Below are positions 60,548-64,000 of a stretch of DNA of 64,000 nt, one piece after another. Position numbers and translations under genes: made by a program. The notes beneath the pieces were generated by a model that had not been told where the DNA came from, ran no database searches, and was given only the letters and a program-made list of their open reading frames with translations. Position 1 is the first letter of the stretch. The number at the start of each line of letters is the position of its first letter. The stretch covers positions 17,755,474-17,819,473 of the forward strand of contig NC_044927.1 in the NCBI RefSeq assembly GCF_003576645.1. Direction: 5' to 3'. This DNA comes from Ipomoea triloba. Its lineage: Eukaryota; Streptophyta; Magnoliopsida; Solanales; Convolvulaceae.

Positions 60548-61095
60548 CTTATTTCCTTATAAAATTACGCATAATTTCCAAGAAATTTTGTCATTTATTA
60601 TGCAGAATTTGTTTCCATTATTCTCACAATTATAACAGTTTAATTATCTCATAATTTGGTAAATAAAATTTTGTTACCAATTAAGCTTTTTAATTTATTT
60701 TTACCAATTAATTAATAATATTAGTTTGGGCAGGAAAGTTGAAGAGAATGGTTTTACTTTTATTAATAGTATAGATTAATATAGTATAGATAATATAGAA
60801 TTATAGTTAAGTATTTGAATTATTATTATTGGTGTAAATAAGAATTAATAAGTTATTATTTCTTTATAAAATTAAGCAAAGTTTCAAAATAATTTTCTCA
60901 TTGATTACGCATAATTTGTTTCCATAATTCTCACATTTATATTGGTTTAATTATTCTCTTAATTTGGTAAATACAATTTTGTTACCAATTAATTTTTTTT
61001 TATATAAAATTTTTTTACCAATTAATTAATAATATTAGTTTGGGCGAGAAAGTTGAAGAGGAAGATTTTACTTTTATGAATAGTATAAATTAAAC
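60548..61095 (-). mobile_element. Duplicated Helitron-like 5' termini
   Basis: Two ~230-bp copies (60548-60779 and 60864-61095) share aattaattaataatattagtttggg + c(a/g)g(g/a)aaagttgaaga + ttttacttttat(t/g)aatagtata. On the minus strand the first ends in host A followed by TCTATACTATTAATAAAAGT, a start often seen in plant Helitrons. No hairpin-CTRR 3' end was found in cis, so the assignment is tentative. Confidence 0.45.
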
Positions 61096-61334
61096 TAGTG
61101 TGTGTGGAAAATGAAAATACAAAATAGAGCTATAATGAAAGTACAAAATACAAAATACAATGTATATTGTCAAATGAAAGTATGAAACTGTAGTAAAATT
61201 AAAAGGATACTTTGGTATTACTATAATGAAACTAGTGTGTAGAAAATAAAACTAAAAAACAGAGCAATATTATCAAATGAAACTAAAGTTTAATTAAAAT
61301 GATACTTATTTCATACACCACATTATATTTTATA

Positions 61335-62009
61335 GAGTTAATTCCAGAAATAGTCCTTCGACTATTGAGTTTTACCAATTTTTGTCCTTGACTTTTAATT
61401 TTACCAAAGTTGGTCCCTTAACTATTGATTTTGTACCAATTTTGGTCCTTCTGTTAAATCAATGTTAAATAGGTGTTAAAATTGAGGGCAAAAATATCAA
61501 ATCAAATATTTTAACCATTCTTCTTCACTTTGTTTCCCCTCCTCCATCGCAAGATTATATAGGGAACAATGTGAGTCAATATATTTATTTTTTACATTTT
61601 ATGTTAAATTGTTTCAAGTAATTAAATTTTTTTCTGTGTTTTTTTTTGTTTACTGCAATATAATATATATACTCTGTAATATTTTTTTTTTGTAAATTTT
61701 ATAACTAGATGTGGAGTGTTATTGTATATTTTATTGTTGTATTAGGTGTTTTTTTTATTATTATTATTTGATAGCAAAAATGGTAGAAAAGAGCACCACT
61801 AGGAGGGGAAACAAAGTGAAGAATAAATGTTAAAATATTTGATTTGACATTTTTGCCTTCAATTTTAACACCTACTTAACATTGATTTAACAGAATGACT
61901 AAAATTGGTACAAAATCAATAGTTAAGGAACCAACTTTGGTAAAATTAAAAGTCGAGGACAAAAATTGGTAAAACTCAATAGCCGAAGTACCATTTTTAG
62001 AATTAACTC
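61335..62009. mobile_element. Mutator-type MITE with long inverted repeats
   Basis: The 675-bp element starts GAGTTAATTCCAGAAATAGT and ends AGAATTAACTC. The arms of about 240 bp pair (ttaaccattcttcttcactt / gtgaagaataaatgttaa; ggtcccttaactattgattt / aatcaatagttaaggaacc). The perfect 9-bp duplication TATTTTATA is at 61326-61334 and 62010-62018. It has the same termini as the elements at 242 and 14786. Confidence 0.9.
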
Positions 62010-62019
62010 TATTTTATAT

Positions 62020-62179
62020 GGCAAATTATTGTGTGAACCATGAACATAAGGTACATTTTTATGTACAAAAATAATGTACTTTCAGTATATTAAAAATGTA
62101 CTTTTTATTTATGGTTCACACAGCTGTGTGGATCATGGTCCATGCAATAATAAATCATGGTCTACAGTAAAATTTGCCC
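62020..62179. mobile_element. Small MITE, copy 1 (GGCAAATTATT ends)
   Basis: The left end ggcaaattattgtgtg and right end aaaatttgccc are short inverted repeats. The interior carries ccatggtcc-type palindromes. It is followed directly by AATATAG and a second copy. Confidence 0.6.
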
Positions 62180-62186
62180 AATATAG

Positions 62187-62328
62187 GGGCAAATTATTGC
62201 ATGGACCATGGTCCACACAGCAAAAATAAAAACTACATTATTTTTGTACTGTAGGTACATTATTTTATAGTACATTATTTTTGTACTGAAGGTACATTAT
62301 TTGATATGGTGCACAGTATAATTTGCCC
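62187..62328. mobile_element. Small MITE, copy 2
   Basis: The left end ggggcaaattattgcatgga and right end tataatttgccc; AATATAG precedes (62180-62186) and follows (62329-62335). The interior has (gtacattatttttgtact)-type repeats. Confidence 0.65.
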
Positions 62329-62461
62329 AATATAGGACTACGGGCCTTAGACCTTAGTGATAAACAATGGGCCCGTCTTGTCCACAGAAAGGGGAGAATG
62401 GTCTTCGGGCTTTTTCATGTTAGCAAACACAACAGTGGGCCTGCCAGGCCCTTCTGTCGAT

Positions 62462-62502
62462 TTGGCGGGAAACTCCTATGGTGCTTTCCTTAATTTCCCG
62501 CC
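62462..62502. promoter_or_regulatory. Two E2F-type sites upstream of MCM6
   Basis: TTGGCGGGAAA at 62462-62472 and TTTCCCGCC at 62494-62502 face each other about 21 bp apart, roughly 180-220 bp before the MCM6 start codon. Both match the E2F/DP consensus (TTTSSCGC). Plant MCM genes are known E2F targets expressed at G1/S. The sites may lie in the promoter or the 5' UTR. Confidence 0.7.
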
Positions 62503-62678
62503 ATGCGAACTCCGATCTTTCATTAATCTTCCCACATTCTCTCTCTTCCGCAGGCGGCTGAAGCTAAACTGAGAGTCGAAGAAACAAGGGGGAGTCTCAC
62601 TGGCTCAGTGAAGAGGAAGAGGGAACCAGTGGAACTAAGCAAAAACATTTTTGTTTTTTGTATTATTGAGAATTGAAA

Positions 62679-64000
62679 ATGGATAGTTATGGCGGCGGTG
62701 GATACTTCGTGGACCAGAAAGCAGCGCAGGTCGAGAACATTTTCTTGGAGTTTCTCAAGAGGTTATCTTCTTTACACAATCATCTAATTCAGCTTCCATT
62801 TTTCTTAATTCAAAATTTTCATGTCAAGGAACCGTACACGACTGTGTATAATTTCCCTAATTTCATAACTCTTTTGTTGGCAGTTTCCGGTTGGATGCCA
62901 ACTCTCGGGAGCCGTACTACGAATCGGAGATCGAAGCTATGAGGCCCAACGAGTCCAACACCATGTTCATTGACTTTTCCCATGTCATGCGCTTTAATGA
63001 CATTCTTCAGAGGGCGATTTCTGACGAGTTTCTCAGGTAACCCTAGCATTTTCTTTGCTGGAGTATTCAAATTTATTTCTAAAAATTCATTCAACTCCTT
63101 GAATTTCCTTTTGATTTTTCCTGTTTGCTTAAAATATGTCAAGGTTTGAGCCGTATTTGAAGAGTGCCTGCAAACGATTCGTCATGGAACAAAAGCCTAC
63201 TTTTATAACAGATGATAACCCCAACAAGGATATCAATGTTGCTTTTTACAATCTTCCTTTAATTAAGAGGTGAAGGCTTTGCTCATCCTAGTAAAAATTA
63301 CTTAAACTCTTTTAAGAATGTTTAATTATTTTGAACTTCAGTGAGAGTATTTATCTCCCACCTCCTGATTGATTGAATTGCAGATTAAGGGAATTGACTA
63401 CAGCGGAGATAGGGAAATTGGTGGCTGTGACAGGAGTGGTTACTCGGACCAGTGAGGTTCGTCCTGAGCTTCTACAGGGAACTTTCAAGTGTTTGGACTG
63501 CGCTACTGTTATTAAGAATGTTGAACAGCAGTTCAAATACACTGAGGTTTGTGCTTGCTTCTCATTGGTACTTGTATTGTAAAGATGTGCATTGATATTT
63601 CTATTGATGTATGAATTAGCTTGTTTTTCTTTTCTTACCTATACTACTTACAGTAATCACAATATATATGTAGATTAGTAAGGCTCATTTTCCCCCTTAA
63701 TGACATTGTAAGACACTTATGATTTTTGATGTGCGATCTTTATGGATATTTATAGAAGAGAAAAGTCACTGCTGTCAATTATCGCCATTGCTAGTTTGAA
63801 GTTTAAACCCTCCCTAATAGAGACTATAAATATTTCATGTTGCTTGTGATCACATAGTCTTGCACTTGAATCAATTTTGGTAGTACTAGAACACTATAAA
63901 TTAGCTTATTGCTGAGTGCTTGATATTCTTTGTGCATGTTTTTCTCCCCTGCAGCCTATTGTCTGCATGAATGCTACATGTACAAACACAAGGAAATGGG
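62679..64000 (+). CDS. MCM6: MCM6, replicative helicase subunit (5' part, five exons visible)
   Basis: Exons with GT-AG borders: 62679-62761, 62884-63036, 63144-63269, 63384-63546 and 63955 to the window end. Joined, they give about 190 residues: [20 protein letters not shown]..., [90 protein letters not shown] and the start of the second zinc-binding pair (CMNATC). This is the N-terminal MCM domain with its OB fold and zinc finger. MCM6 is one of the six subunits of the MCM2-7 ring that unwinds DNA at replication origins. The start ATG at 62679 is chosen because MDSYGGGG is the usual MCM6 start; a TTG-initiated extension of two codons is not credible. The AAA+ domain lies beyond the window. 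Confidence 0.95.

Overview
The window is nuclear DNA of a eudicot plant. Two host genes can be supported: an intronless pentatricopeptide-repeat (PPR) gene on the minus strand (31.0-32.7 kb) and the 5' part of the replicative-helicase gene MCM6 at the right edge, with plant-type introns. Almost all the rest is transposable elements, many nested, in an AT-rich background with long (TA)n and (TTA)n tracts. No species-specific marker was recognised. Three single N bases (33729, 41491, 44175) mark unresolved assembly joins.

0-6.1 kb: a Mutator-type (MULE) MITE, a Tourist-like element, a Stowaway MITE, a second MULE MITE and a 2.2-kb hAT element that itself carries a nested long-TIR element. 6.1-13 kb: a region rich in the TGTGCACAC motif. 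It contains two 876-bp direct copies of a segment that encodes the end of a Ulp1-type cysteine protease. The copies flank a truncated Athila/Tat-like LTR retroelement, and a foldback element follows at 12.65 kb. 14.7-19.35 kb: a 4.6-kb MULE with a perfect 9-bp target duplication. It carries a broken ADP-ribosylation-factor (ARF) gene copy, a ~90-bp tandem repeat array and another nested element (Pack-MULE architecture).

19.4-31 kb: a possible Helitron end, LINE and Ale-copia remnants, foldback elements embedded in (TA)n tracts (Micron-like), minisatellites and a Stowaway MITE. 31-38.3 kb: the PPR gene, a hAT element, a PIF/Harbinger element with a nested MULE MITE, and further inverted-repeat elements.

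38.6-60.5 kb: a cluster of LTR retrotransposons, all on the minus strand. These are a Sirevirus-like pol fragment, a nearly complete Sirevirus-like element with a downstream extra ORF and visible LTR parts that look identical, the 3' LTR of a Ty3/gypsy chromovirus, a LINE fragment, and a decayed Tork-type copia element with both LTRs. 60.5-64 kb: Helitron-like termini, another MULE MITE, a tandem pair of small MITEs, then MCM6 with two E2F-type sites upstream.

The window works mainly as an archive of repeat biology. Its main points are a set of non-autonomous elements that share GAGT termini, long TIRs and 9-bp target duplications; one gene-capturing MULE; and several elements whose interiors have grown into degenerate minisatellites.
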